Positions 1 through 6,938 of a DNA stretch of 64,000 nt are shown piece by piece; position 1 is the first letter of the stretch, and each line of letters starts with the position of its first letter. The stretch is from Pseudomonas sp. ICMP22404. Lineage in GTDB: Bacteria; Pseudomonadota; Gammaproteobacteria; Pseudomonadales; Pseudomonadaceae. The stretch is from NCBI RefSeq assembly GCF_006227205.1, contig NZ_VCNG01000003.1:1-64000 (forward strand). The letters are read 5' to 3'. A program made the translations under genes and the position numbers. A model generated the notes under the pieces. The model saw only the letters and a list, made by a program, of their open reading frames with translations, was not told where the DNA came from and searched no databases.

Positions 1-94
1 CCAGGCCGCGCTTGGGCATGCCGCAGAACCGTTCGCGGTTTTGCAGGGCAGCAGAAGGTTGGCGGGCCAGCAAGGCGTATTGGCGGTCGTCCAT
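1..94 (-). CDS. Two-partner secretion exoprotein TpsA, N-terminus only (partial)
   Basis: The reading frame starts at an ATG at 94 on the minus strand and runs off the window edge, giving about 31 residues beginning MDDRQYALLARQPSA. This resembles the start of the long signal region of pseudomonad filamentous-haemagglutinin-like exoproteins, which often begin M-D-x-R-Q and contain RERF-x-GMPKRGL. The gene lies 23 bp downstream of a TpsB transporter gene on the same strand, the usual tpsB-tpsA order. TpsA proteins are large beta-helical adhesins or contact-dependent toxins exported through their cognate TpsB pore. Only the first residues are visible, so adhesin versus toxin cannot be decided here. 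Confidence 0.6.
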   Translation of the reverse strand, partial: MDDRQYALLARQPSAALQNRERFCGMPKRGL

Positions 95-117
95 GATCAG
101 GTCTCGTTGCAACAGAA

Positions 118-1830
118 TTAAATGGATAGATCAACGCGGAAATAGATCGGCGCTTCACGCTCGGTCAGCGCATCCGGGCGTTCCAGGGAGTGGGCGAAGG
201 TGACGCTGGTGGTGAGGTGCTGCCCACGGGCGAACAGTTCCAGCGAGTTGCTCGACATGCGCCCGTGCTGATCGCCGTTGTAGCGGGTCCCGCTGATCAC
301 GCCCTGGTCATACCCCAGGCTGGTGCCGTATTCGGCAAATACCGGACGCAGCCATTCCAGGGTCACCGGGCGGCTCCAGCGCAAGTCGTTGCGCCAGTAG
401 CCACCGTTGTCACCAGCCAACGACTGGTCCTTGTAGCCACGAATCGAAGACTCTCCGCCCAGGCTCATGCGCTGCGGGCTGAACAGCACGTCTTCGCTGC
501 GCTGGCCGGTCATCAAGCTGCTGAAGCTGAAAGACTCGTCCCACAATTTGAACGGTTGCAAATAGCTGACCGTGGCGGTGTATTTGCGATAGCGGGCGTC
601 AGCCTGGCCGGGTGCCGGGTCGTGGTTGGCCTGGGCATCGAAGGCGCCGATCCCTTGTTGCATGCCCAGGTCCAGATTGACGAAGGCACTGCCCACCCGG
701 CGGCCGTGGTTGATACCGAACTGCGCTTCGCTCAGGCGATTACTGCTCAGGGCCAGTTTGCTGTCTTCGATGAAGTTGTTGCTGCGCAGGTAGGCCAGCC
801 CAGTGTTGAGGGAAGTCTTGCTCAGGGCGTCGCGATAGATCACCCGCTCGATCCGCAACTGATGGTTCTGGCTGTCGCCGGTCTGCTTGAAGTTGAAACC
901 GTTGGCCGCGATCTGTGAGCGGTACTCGCTCTGGCTGTAGGTGTAGCTGACGTTCCACCAACCAAACGGCAGGTTGTAATAGAGCATGGCGTTGAGGGAG
1001 GTGTGCTGGTGATCGCTCATCGCGTCATGACCGCCGCGCAGCATCAATTGATCGGCCAGGCCCAGTGGACTGTCCCACTCGAAGCGGGTGCCCCACTGCT
1101 GCTCGCCGGTGCTGCGCTGGCCGTCGTTGCTCCGGGACAGCCCGGCGCGCCAGGGCTTTTGCGGGGTATTCTTGACCAGCACTTCACTGCCGCCGACGTT
1201 CTGGCCGGGGGTCAGTTCCATCTGCGCCTGGTTCGACGGCAGGCGATTGAGCTGGTCCACCATCTGCTCGATTTCCCGCAGGTTGACCAGCTCGCCGGTC
1301 TTGCCGGGAAACGCCATGGCCAATTCGCGCTCCGACAGTTGGCTGTTCTCGGCGCCTTTCAAGCCTTCGAGGCGGCCCTCGACCACCAGCACTTGCAAGT
1401 GGCCGCTGGAGAGGTCCTGCTGCGGCAAGTAGGCACGGCTGGTGACCAGGCCTTTCTCGATGTAGTGGTCGGTGATGACCTTGAGCAGTTCATTGAGCTG
1501 GGGCACGCCCAGGCATTGGCCGATGTAGGGTTTGAGCAGGCGCTCGCGCTCGCTGGCCGAAAGTCTGTCGGCGCCCTTGAGTTCAACGGTCTTGATGGGG
1601 AAGCAACGGGTATCGACCGGGGCGGTCGGCTGGACAGGCCTGGCCTCTTTTCCGGGCAAGTCCTTGAGTTCCTCAAGACGCCGGCGCTGCTCTTCGAGCA
1701 AACGATCCTGGCGTTCGCGGATCAGGTCGGTTTCACCAGGGGTGGGGGCGGCGTGAGCAGTGAAAAAAACTCCCTGACCAACAGCAAAAAGCGCCAGAGA
1801 AAGACTCTTCCTGAGAATTAAAGCTCGCAT
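118..1830 (-). CDS. TpsB outer-membrane transporter, ShlB/FhaC/HecB family
   Basis: This 570-residue protein has the layout of a two-partner secretion pore. It has a signal peptide (residues 1-27, ending in AHA), a charged helix around 35-55 (RERQDRLLEEQRRRLEEL), POTRA-type repeats about 75-230, and a C-terminal beta-barrel ending in a hydrophobic-aromatic strand (IYFRVDLSI). The barrel carries the family loop motif SSIRGYKDQ, matching the conserved [V/I]RGY of lid loop L6. Its role is export of the TpsA protein encoded immediately downstream. The start is an ATG with a GGGG-rich ribosome site about 8 bp upstream. It lies against conjugation genes on the opposite strand, so it is probably cargo of the ICE. 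Confidence 0.93.
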   Translation of the reverse strand: MRALILRKSLSLALFAVGQGVFFTAHAAPTPGETDLIRERQDRLLEEQRRRLEELKDLPGKEARPVQPTAPVDTRCFPIKTVELKGADRLSASERERLLKPYIGQCLGVPQLNELLKVITDHYIEKGLVTSRAYLPQQDLSSGHLQVLVVEGRLEGLKGAENSQLSERELAMAFPGKTGELVNLREIEQMVDQLNRLPSNQAQMELTPGQNVGGSEVLVKNTPQKPWRAGLSRSNDGQRSTGEQQWGTRFEWDSPLGLADQLMLRGGHDAMSDHQHTSLNAMLYYNLPFGWWNVSYTYSQSEYRSQIAANGFNFKQTGDSQNHQLRIERVIYRDALSKTSLNTGLAYLRSNNFIEDSKLALSSNRLSEAQFGINHGRRVGSAFVNLDLGMQQGIGAFDAQANHDPAPGQADARYRKYTATVSYLQPFKLWDESFSFSSLMTGQRSEDVLFSPQRMSLGGESSIRGYKDQSLAGDNGGYWRNDLRWSRPVTLEWLRPVFAEYGTSLGYDQGVISGTRYNGDQHGRMSSNSLELFARGQHLTTSVTFAHSLERPDALTEREAPIYFRVDLSI

Positions 1831-2204
1831 ATTTGACCCCGAGATGGCAGGAGGCCATCAATCGAGGGGCGATGCTATGGATTCATTTAATTGACGTCAA
1901 TTTTACAAACATGAAATATTTTTCATTATCTTAATTTACGCAATTTTTCACTGAAAGTAATAGGTAAGCTTGACGTTATTAACCTATTGAAAATTATATA
2001 TTTATTCAGTTTCCTCTCGAAATTAGGCGTTCAAGAATATCCTATTCCAAGGCCTAATCGACCCCATCGATACCCCGTTTGATGCTGGGAATTTACGTCG
2101 AGCCAAACTCAATAAGGTGTCCACCTAAATCCCATTGATCTCAGCGCTGGGCCCCTTTCTCCTCGCAATATTGAGCCGTCTTACTGGACAGAACGAGCTC
2201 GACA
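1831..2204. promoter_or_regulatory. Intergenic region upstream of tpsB and the conjugation operon
   Basis: This gap of about 370 bp separates the minus-strand tpsB from the plus-strand conjugation operon. The part from about 1885 to 2040 is clearly AT-rich, unlike its neighbours, and probably holds the tpsB promoter. It contains a perfect 14-bp palindrome at 1889-1902. No gene was recognised in the gap. The operon promoter to the right could not be placed. Confidence 0.4.
1889..1902. promoter_or_regulatory. Perfect palindrome AATTGACGTCAATT upstream of tpsB
   Basis: A 14-bp perfect palindrome lies 59 bp upstream of the tpsB start. Its 12-bp core, ATTGACGTCAAT, recurs 167 bp upstream of the second hlyB gene at 52616-52627. 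Both copies precede minus-strand secretion operons, so a shared regulator site is possible. Function is inferred from position and symmetry only. Confidence 0.3.
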
Positions 2205-2543
2205 ATGATCAGTTCCCTAAACCCAAAACACTTACAGAAACTCTTTTTCCTACTCGCGTTCGTGGGAAAAACCACCGCTACAGCCAACGAAATCATCGAC
2301 GAACATACACGTTTAGCAATCTTGCTACGCGAGTTGAACGCCATTGAGCGGCTCGCCGCAGCAGGCGATTTCGATAAAGAGTCTGCGTCCTCACGCTACC
2401 ACTTCAACTATGCCCGCCTCCGTGCAGACATCTCCCACGTCAGCACGGGCATCCAAGATTATCTGTCACCTCGACGCGCCATACCTCGTGAGGTTGCTGT
2501 CCTGCACGGTCATTACACCGACGAAGCGGTGCCTGATCAATGA
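2205..2543 (+). CDS. RAQPRD-family ICE protein (TIGR01690)
   Basis: This 112-residue protein is predicted to be exported. It has a hydrophobic N-terminus (KLFFLLAFVGKTTATA), a helical middle, and near residue 88 the motif LSPRRAIPRE, a variant of the LSPxRAQPRD signature that names the family. The family belongs to the mating-pore gene set of PFGI-1-like ICEs; its biochemical role is unknown. It is the first gene of a plus-strand operon, and its stop overlaps the next start (ATGA). In related elements the TraD coupling protein and TIGR03747 genes come just before it. Here tpsB/tpsA occupies that side. Confidence 0.88.
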   Translation: MISSLNPKHLQKLFFLLAFVGKTTATANEIIDEHTRLAILLRELNAIERLAAAGDFDKESASSRYHFNYARLRADISHVSTGIQDYLSPRRAIPREVAVLHGHYTDEAVPDQ

Positions 2544-2773
2544 ATGCCGCGCAGATCACCGCCTATCAGGCAAACGGCGGCATCACACCTTCCAGTACAG
2601 CCACTGTGCTGACCTGCGCCGTATTCGCAACGTTGTTGCTCTGGGGCGTATGGGCCATCCGCACAGCTTATTCCGGCTGGGCTGAGCAACGCCTCAATCA
2701 ACGTCAATTTCTGGGTGTGGTGATTCGCTTCACGGCGATGTACCTGGCCCTGACGTATCTCCTCCTTGCATGA
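2540..2773 (+). CDS. ICE membrane protein, TIGR03758 (PFL_4701) family
   Basis: This is a 77-residue protein with two membrane segments (about 22-40 and 60-76). Between them is a short polar loop containing RTAYSGWAEQRLNQRQF. Size, topology and place between RAQPRD and TIGR03745 match the TIGR03758 family. The start overlaps the preceding stop by 4 bp, and the next gene overlaps its own stop in the same way, so translation is probably coupled. It is a likely inner-membrane part of the mating channel, perhaps pilin-like in size, but no enzymatic role is known. Confidence 0.85.
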   Translation: MNAAQITAYQANGGITPSSTATVLTCAVFATLLLWGVWAIRTAYSGWAEQRLNQRQFLGVVIRFTAMYLALTYLLLA

Positions 2774-3147
2774 GTCAAAGGCCCCCCATGAATCGGCATT
2801 CCCAAGACTACAAACACCTCATCCCCGTACTGACACTTAGCCAATCTTTGCTCCCAACTCCGCTCTTAGCCAAAGGTAAATTGCCCACAATGGAAGACCC
2901 GTCTCGCGGTGCTGGCAAAGGCATCATGGAGACGATGCAAAACTACGGCTACGACATCGTCATGCTCGTTGCATTGCTCGTGGTCGCCTCCATGTTCATC
3001 GGCGTCTGCTACCACGCCTACACCCGCTACTCCGAAATCCATACTGGACGATCCACTTGGGGTCAGTTCGGTCTGAGCATCGCGGTGGGTGCAGTCATGC
3101 TGGTGGTCGGTATTTGGTTGCTGACCAAAGCCACCGGCATTCTGTAA
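2770..3147 (+). CDS. ICE membrane protein, TIGR03745 (PFL_4702) family
   Basis: A protein of 125 residues from the overlapping ATGA start, or 119 from the ATG at 2788. It has an N-terminal leader-like segment ending near LLAKGKLP and two membrane helices (about 57-77 and 99-120). The two-helix layout after a cleavable leader resembles TraA/VirB2-type pilin subunits, and TIGR03745 sits in the pilin position of this operon type. A pilin role is inference from layout. An AAGGAG ribosome site lies just after the stop and serves the next gene. Confidence 0.82.
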   Translation: MSQRPPMNRHSQDYKHLIPVLTLSQSLLPTPLLAKGKLPTMEDPSRGAGKGIMETMQNYGYDIVMLVALLVVASMFIGVCYHAYTRYSEIHTGRSTWGQFGLSIAVGAVMLVVGIWLLTKATGIL

Positions 3148-3158
3148 GGAGACGCACC

Positions 3159-3557
3159 ATGGAGTCTCTTCAACAAAACGCATTCGAAGGCACCATCACC
3201 TTTCTTCCACACCGCCTCAATCGACAACCCGTTGTCGTTCGAGGACTGACCGCAGACGAGCTTTGGATCGCCACAGGGTTGTCTGGAGCAACGGGCCTGA
3301 TACTGGGCATTCCTTCAGCGTGGTTGTTGGGCAGCATCGCAGTGATACCTACCTCAATCGTGCTGTTGATTGCTGCAGGATTATTTATCGGCGGAGGACT
3401 GATACGCCGGCAAAAGCGAGGCCGCCCGGACACATGGCTTTATCGGCATCTCCAGTGGCGGCTAGCCAACCAATGCCCTCGCCTCTCACTTCAATTGGGT
3501 ATGAGTGAGCTGATCACACGCACCGGCTTTTGGACGACACGTCGGGAGGCTATATGA
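3159..3557 (+). CDS. Conjugative transfer protein, TIGR03750 family (TraL-like)
   Basis: The start at 3159 is chosen because it follows an AAGGAG site at 3146-3151; the frame is open further upstream without a better start. The 132-residue product begins MESLQQNAFEGTITFLPHRL and has two adjacent membrane helices (about 40-85). A basic segment (RRQKRGRPDTW) follows, then a C-terminal cytoplasmic helix. This matches TIGR03750, which is comparable to VirB3/TraL proteins that work with the VirB4 ATPase. The next gene starts inside its stop codon. Confidence 0.85.
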   Translation: MESLQQNAFEGTITFLPHRLNRQPVVVRGLTADELWIATGLSGATGLILGIPSAWLLGSIAVIPTSIVLLIAAGLFIGGGLIRRQKRGRPDTWLYRHLQWRLANQCPRLSLQLGMSELITRTGFWTTRREAI

Positions 3558-4237
3558 GCAGGTTCAAAAACGAAGTACTGCATCTGCAATCCCATGTGAA
3601 AACACTCAGGTTCTGCACGGGCGGGTTATGCCTGATCGTGTTGGGGCTGGGAGCCGGTTGGTGGAGTGCACCCCGGGAACTCACGATTCATGTCCCCCCG
3701 GACCTGCGCTCTGGCAGTACTCGCAAGTGGTGGGAAATTCCACCCGAGTCGGTGTATGCCTTCACCTTCTACATTTTTCAACAACTCAATCGATGGCCAA
3801 CGGACGGCGAAGAGGACTACAACCGAAACCTACAATCGCTGTCGGCCTACATGACCCCGAAGTGCCGTTCTTTTTTTCAGTATGACTATGATCAGAGACG
3901 CCGATCAGGAGAACTGAGAAAGCGTGTGCGAGGGATATACGAGATCCCGGGGCGCGGTTACGGGGACGATCCAGAGACCCGTGTGAAAGTAGTTTCCGAT
4001 AGCGATTGGCTCGTGACTCTGGATATCAATGCGGATGAGTACCACGGCGCTGAACAGGTTAAGCGGGCGCTCGTTCGCTACCCCATCAAGGTAGTACGTC
4101 TGGACGTTGATCCTGAACTGAATCCCTTCGGACTTGCGCTGGACTGCTACGACGGAGCACCTCAGCGTATTGCCATTCCGGCGACTTCGGCGCCTGCCTC
4201 CCAACCAACAGAACGCCCGTTGGGAGAGACCTCATGA
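3554..4237 (+). CDS. ICE protein, TIGR03746 (PFL_4703) family, TraE/VirB5-8-like position
   Basis: The ATG at 3554 overlaps the previous stop (ATGA) and is preferred to an ATG 24 bp upstream. The protein has 227 residues. It begins MSRFKNEVLHLQSH, has one membrane helix (about 18-38), and then a periplasmic domain with WWSAPRELTIHVPPDL and PESVYAFTFYIFQQ. This is the bitopic layout of TraE/VirB8-type scaffold proteins, and the TIGR03746 assignment rests on these motifs and gene order. It ends overlapping the next gene by 4 bp. Confidence 0.87.
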   Translation: MSRFKNEVLHLQSHVKTLRFCTGGLCLIVLGLGAGWWSAPRELTIHVPPDLRSGSTRKWWEIPPESVYAFTFYIFQQLNRWPTDGEEDYNRNLQSLSAYMTPKCRSFFQYDYDQRRRSGELRKRVRGIYEIPGRGYGDDPETRVKVVSDSDWLVTLDINADEYHGAEQVKRALVRYPIKVVRLDVDPELNPFGLALDCYDGAPQRIAIPATSAPASQPTERPLGETS

Positions 4238-5121
4238 ATACGCAATTAATCGCTGCGTCCTTGGCAGTGATATTGCTCCTCCCTTCCGCTGCATGCCAGG
4301 CAGTCGAGGTCATGGAGTGGAAGCGCCTGCCGCTTGCTATTCCTCTGCTTGTGGGGCAAGAACGTGTACTGTTTGTAGAGCGCAATGTACGTGTCGGCAT
4401 ACCCTCCCATTTGGGTGATCGTCTGAGGATACAAAGTGCGGCGGGAACGGTTTATCTGAGGGCCAATGAACCGATCGAGCCGACGCGCCTACAGCTACAG
4501 GATGCTGTCACGGGAGAATTGATCCTCCTTGACATCGCCGCAGAGACAGCCCGGGATGGGCAGTCTCAGTTGGAACCGATCAGGATCACTGAATCGCCCG
4601 TAGACAGACCGCGCACGAAAGACAGCTCCAACGAGTCAGCAGCTCAGCCCCGTGAACCGTCATCTCAAACTCCTATCCCCGTGGCGCTGACTCGCTACGC
4701 TGCCCAGAACCTGTATGCACCGCTTCGCACTGTAGAACCTTTGCACGGTGTCAGGCGGGTTAATCTTCCTTCCAATCTCTCGATGGAGCTTCTAGCACCT
4801 AGCTTACCGATCAGCGCCAAAGCGCTGGCTGCCTGGCGCCTCGACGATTACTGGGTCACGGCCATCCGACTGACCAACCAAACCCAGGCCGTTGTCGATC
4901 TCGATCCCAGATTGCTGTTGGGTGACTTCGCGACGGCCACCTTCCAGCACTCCTTTCTTGGCCCCAAAGGCACCTCGGTGGATACCACGGTTGCTTACCT
5001 GACCACTCGAGGACATGGCATCGCACTTTCGCTGCTCCCAACGATCAGTTCCGTGGATGCGTCTTTAAACCTGCCTTACGCAGAGGCCGAATCATCCCTT
5101 GAGGTGCACCATGAAAAGTAA
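4234..5121 (+). CDS. ICE protein, TIGR03749 (PFL_4704) family, TraK-like
   Basis: This 295-residue secreted protein has a signal peptide ending CQA (about residue 23). The following mature start, VEVMEWKRLPLAIPLLVGQERVLF, is characteristic of TIGR03749. A Ser/Pro/Thr-rich linker (about 125-150) separates an N-terminal beta-rich part from the C-terminal domain. Its place between the TraE-like and TraB-like genes fits the TraK/VirB9-like outer component of the core complex. That structural role is inferred from operon position. It overlaps both neighbours. Confidence 0.87.
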   Translation: MNTQLIAASLAVILLLPSAACQAVEVMEWKRLPLAIPLLVGQERVLFVERNVRVGIPSHLGDRLRIQSAAGTVYLRANEPIEPTRLQLQDAVTGELILLDIAAETARDGQSQLEPIRITESPVDRPRTKDSSNESAAQPREPSSQTPIPVALTRYAAQNLYAPLRTVEPLHGVRRVNLPSNLSMELLAPSLPISAKALAAWRLDDYWVTAIRLTNQTQAVVDLDPRLLLGDFATATFQHSFLGPKGTSVDTTVAYLTTRGHGIALSLLPTISSVDASLNLPYAEAESSLEVHHEK

Positions 5122-6535
5122 TGGGCTGCTCAAATGGTTGATGATCCCTATGGCGTTTTTGGTGATTCTGGTCCTGGTGAAATTACTGCCCAACAGGTCT
5201 TCGCCTTCCGAACCAATCGAAGTACAGAGCCAACTCACCGCTGAAGAGATCAAAGCCCTTGGATTGGAGGGCGATACGTCGAGCGATACCGTCGCCACCC
5301 TGGTAGCGCAGGTACGACAGCTTCGAGCTGACTTGAAGAAAGCAGTGAGCGAAAGGGAGCCACGCAGAGAAGAGACTGAATCACTGAATCAACTTGTGGA
5401 TGTCATTGAACAGCGCATCCAGCTCGCTCTAGAGAATGAGCGACAGCGTCTTCACGAAGAGCGAAAAATCACAGGTGACGACTCGGAAACACAATGGCTC
5501 CTACAGGATCTTCAGCGGCAACTGGATGGCTTATACCAGAAGGAAAACCCCATGGATCTGCCGGTGGGGATAGGTTCGTACGATGGCGATGACTCAGATT
5601 TCAGGCGCGATATTCGTTGGATTGAACCTGATGATGCCCTGCCCCAGGACACAGCCACTCCCTCCTCCGAATCGGGTTTTAGCTTCCCCACGCGTTTCGG
5701 TCCCACGCAAAATCCGTTGAGTAATTTAGCTGATACCCTCAGCACCAGAATCTCCAGGGACGTTGAGGTCCCTACAGTAAGGCCAACCTATACCGTACCG
5801 CCCAATGCCACACTGATGGGCTCCGTGGCAATGACAGCGCTCATCGGTCGTGTCCCTATCGACGGCACCGTCAACGATCCTTACCCATTCAAGGTTCTGA
5901 TCGGAGCAGACAACCTGACAGCCAATGGCGTTGATCTGCCGGAGATTGCCGGTGCCGTCGTCAGCGGTACTGCATCAGGCGATTGGACGCTGTCTTGCGT
6001 CAGAGGGCAAATCCGCTCCATCACCTTTGTGTTCCAGGACGGAACCATTCGCACCCTGCCCGGCGACGGCCGTGATGGCAGTGACGGCTCGCAGAACGCA
6101 TCTAATAGCAGATCTACCCAGGAAGGCCTGGGGTGGATCAGCGATCAGCATGGGATTCCCTGTGTCGCCGGCAAACGCCGCGGCAACGCTCAGCAGTATC
6201 TGGGATCACAAGCCCTCATTACGGCAGCCGGTGTCGGTGCGGCATCCCTGATCAAGTCTGATAACGCGACCGTTTACGCCGGCAGCGGCGGCGCGATGAG
6301 CACGGTTGGCATCTCTGGGGGCGAAGCCATGAATCGACTACTCGCCAGTGGTGTGCAGGACATCTCCCAGTGGGTCAACAAACTCTACGGCCAAGCCTTT
6401 GCCGCTGTGTACGTCGAGCCAGGTGCTCAGGTTGCCGTGCACATCGAACAGCCCCTCGCGCTCGACTACTCCCCTTACGGGCGCAAAGTTGATCACACCC
6501 TTGGAGGTCGAAATGATGTCACGGAACTGGATTAA
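5111..6535 (+). CDS. ICE protein, TIGR03752 (PFL_4705) family, TraB/VirB10-like
   Basis: The ATG at 5111 is used; it follows a GAGG site, and an in-frame TTG at 5099 is less likely. The product has 474 residues. It has an N-terminal membrane anchor (about 6-24), a coiled coil rich in Glu/Arg (about 55-125), a Pro/Ser-rich stretch, and a C-terminal beta domain with FKVLIGADNLTANG. The end is AVYVEPGAQVAVHIEQPL. This is the layout of TraB/VirB10 proteins, which span both membranes and gate the channel. It lies between the TraK-like and TraV-like lipoprotein genes, the usual core-complex order. Confidence 0.9.
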   Translation: MKSNGLLKWLMIPMAFLVILVLVKLLPNRSSPSEPIEVQSQLTAEEIKALGLEGDTSSDTVATLVAQVRQLRADLKKAVSEREPRREETESLNQLVDVIEQRIQLALENERQRLHEERKITGDDSETQWLLQDLQRQLDGLYQKENPMDLPVGIGSYDGDDSDFRRDIRWIEPDDALPQDTATPSSESGFSFPTRFGPTQNPLSNLADTLSTRISRDVEVPTVRPTYTVPPNATLMGSVAMTALIGRVPIDGTVNDPYPFKVLIGADNLTANGVDLPEIAGAVVSGTASGDWTLSCVRGQIRSITFVFQDGTIRTLPGDGRDGSDGSQNASNSRSTQEGLGWISDQHGIPCVAGKRRGNAQQYLGSQALITAAGVGAASLIKSDNATVYAGSGGAMSTVGISGGEAMNRLLASGVQDISQWVNKLYGQAFAAVYVEPGAQVAVHIEQPLALDYSPYGRKVDHTLGGRNDVTELD

Positions 6536-6938
6536 GCCAACGAGGATAACCCTGATGGCTGTTGCCCTTACGGGGTGCGCAACCAATACCGAAGACCTGC
6601 TTAGCCATGACGGCAGCACGATGATGGAGGTCTGGAATCAGCAAACCAGTGGTTCAACAAACGGACGGGCCGCTCAGCAGTTGCTGGATGCGAGGCAAGC
6701 CTTGAGGCGCCCCTTAACGGAACCTCTTGTACCGTCGTTTGCTACCCCCTATACACGGACTGCTCAAAACGAAGTCCAGCGTCAATTTCACCGACTGCAC
6801 AATCCAGATCTCGTGATGTACGTCTTTCCTCACCGGGCTGGAACAGAAGCCGTACCGGTGCCTGGGTACAGCACGGTTTTTCCTCTACATCAGCGCGTTC
6901 AGTACGCTATGCCAGGCGAACGACTGGAGGACTACTGA
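6516..6938 (+). CDS. Conjugal transfer lipoprotein, TIGR03751 family (TraV/VirB7-like)
   Basis: Adjacent ATGs at 6513 and 6516 are both possible; 6516 is preferred because GGAGG (6503-6507) then lies 8 bp upstream. The product of about 140 residues begins MSRNWIKPTRITLMAVALTGC, a lipoprotein signal with lipobox ALTGC. The mature part contains a region around PLVPSFATPYTRTAQNEVQRQF, which fits TIGR03751. It is an outer-membrane-anchored partner of the TraK-like protein in the conjugation core. The start lies within the end of the previous gene, and the stop overlaps the next start (TGATG). Confidence 0.86.
   Translation: MSRNWIKPTRITLMAVALTGCATNTEDLLSHDGSTMMEVWNQQTSGSTNGRAAQQLLDARQALRRPLTEPLVPSFATPYTRTAQNEVQRQFHRLHNPDLVMYVFPHRAGTEAVPVPGYSTVFPLHQRVQYAMPGERLEDY

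Noticed and set aside
190..1821. Plus-strand open frames opposite tpsB
   Set aside because: Composition is a mirror of the GC-rich tpsB coding strand and has no recognisable product.
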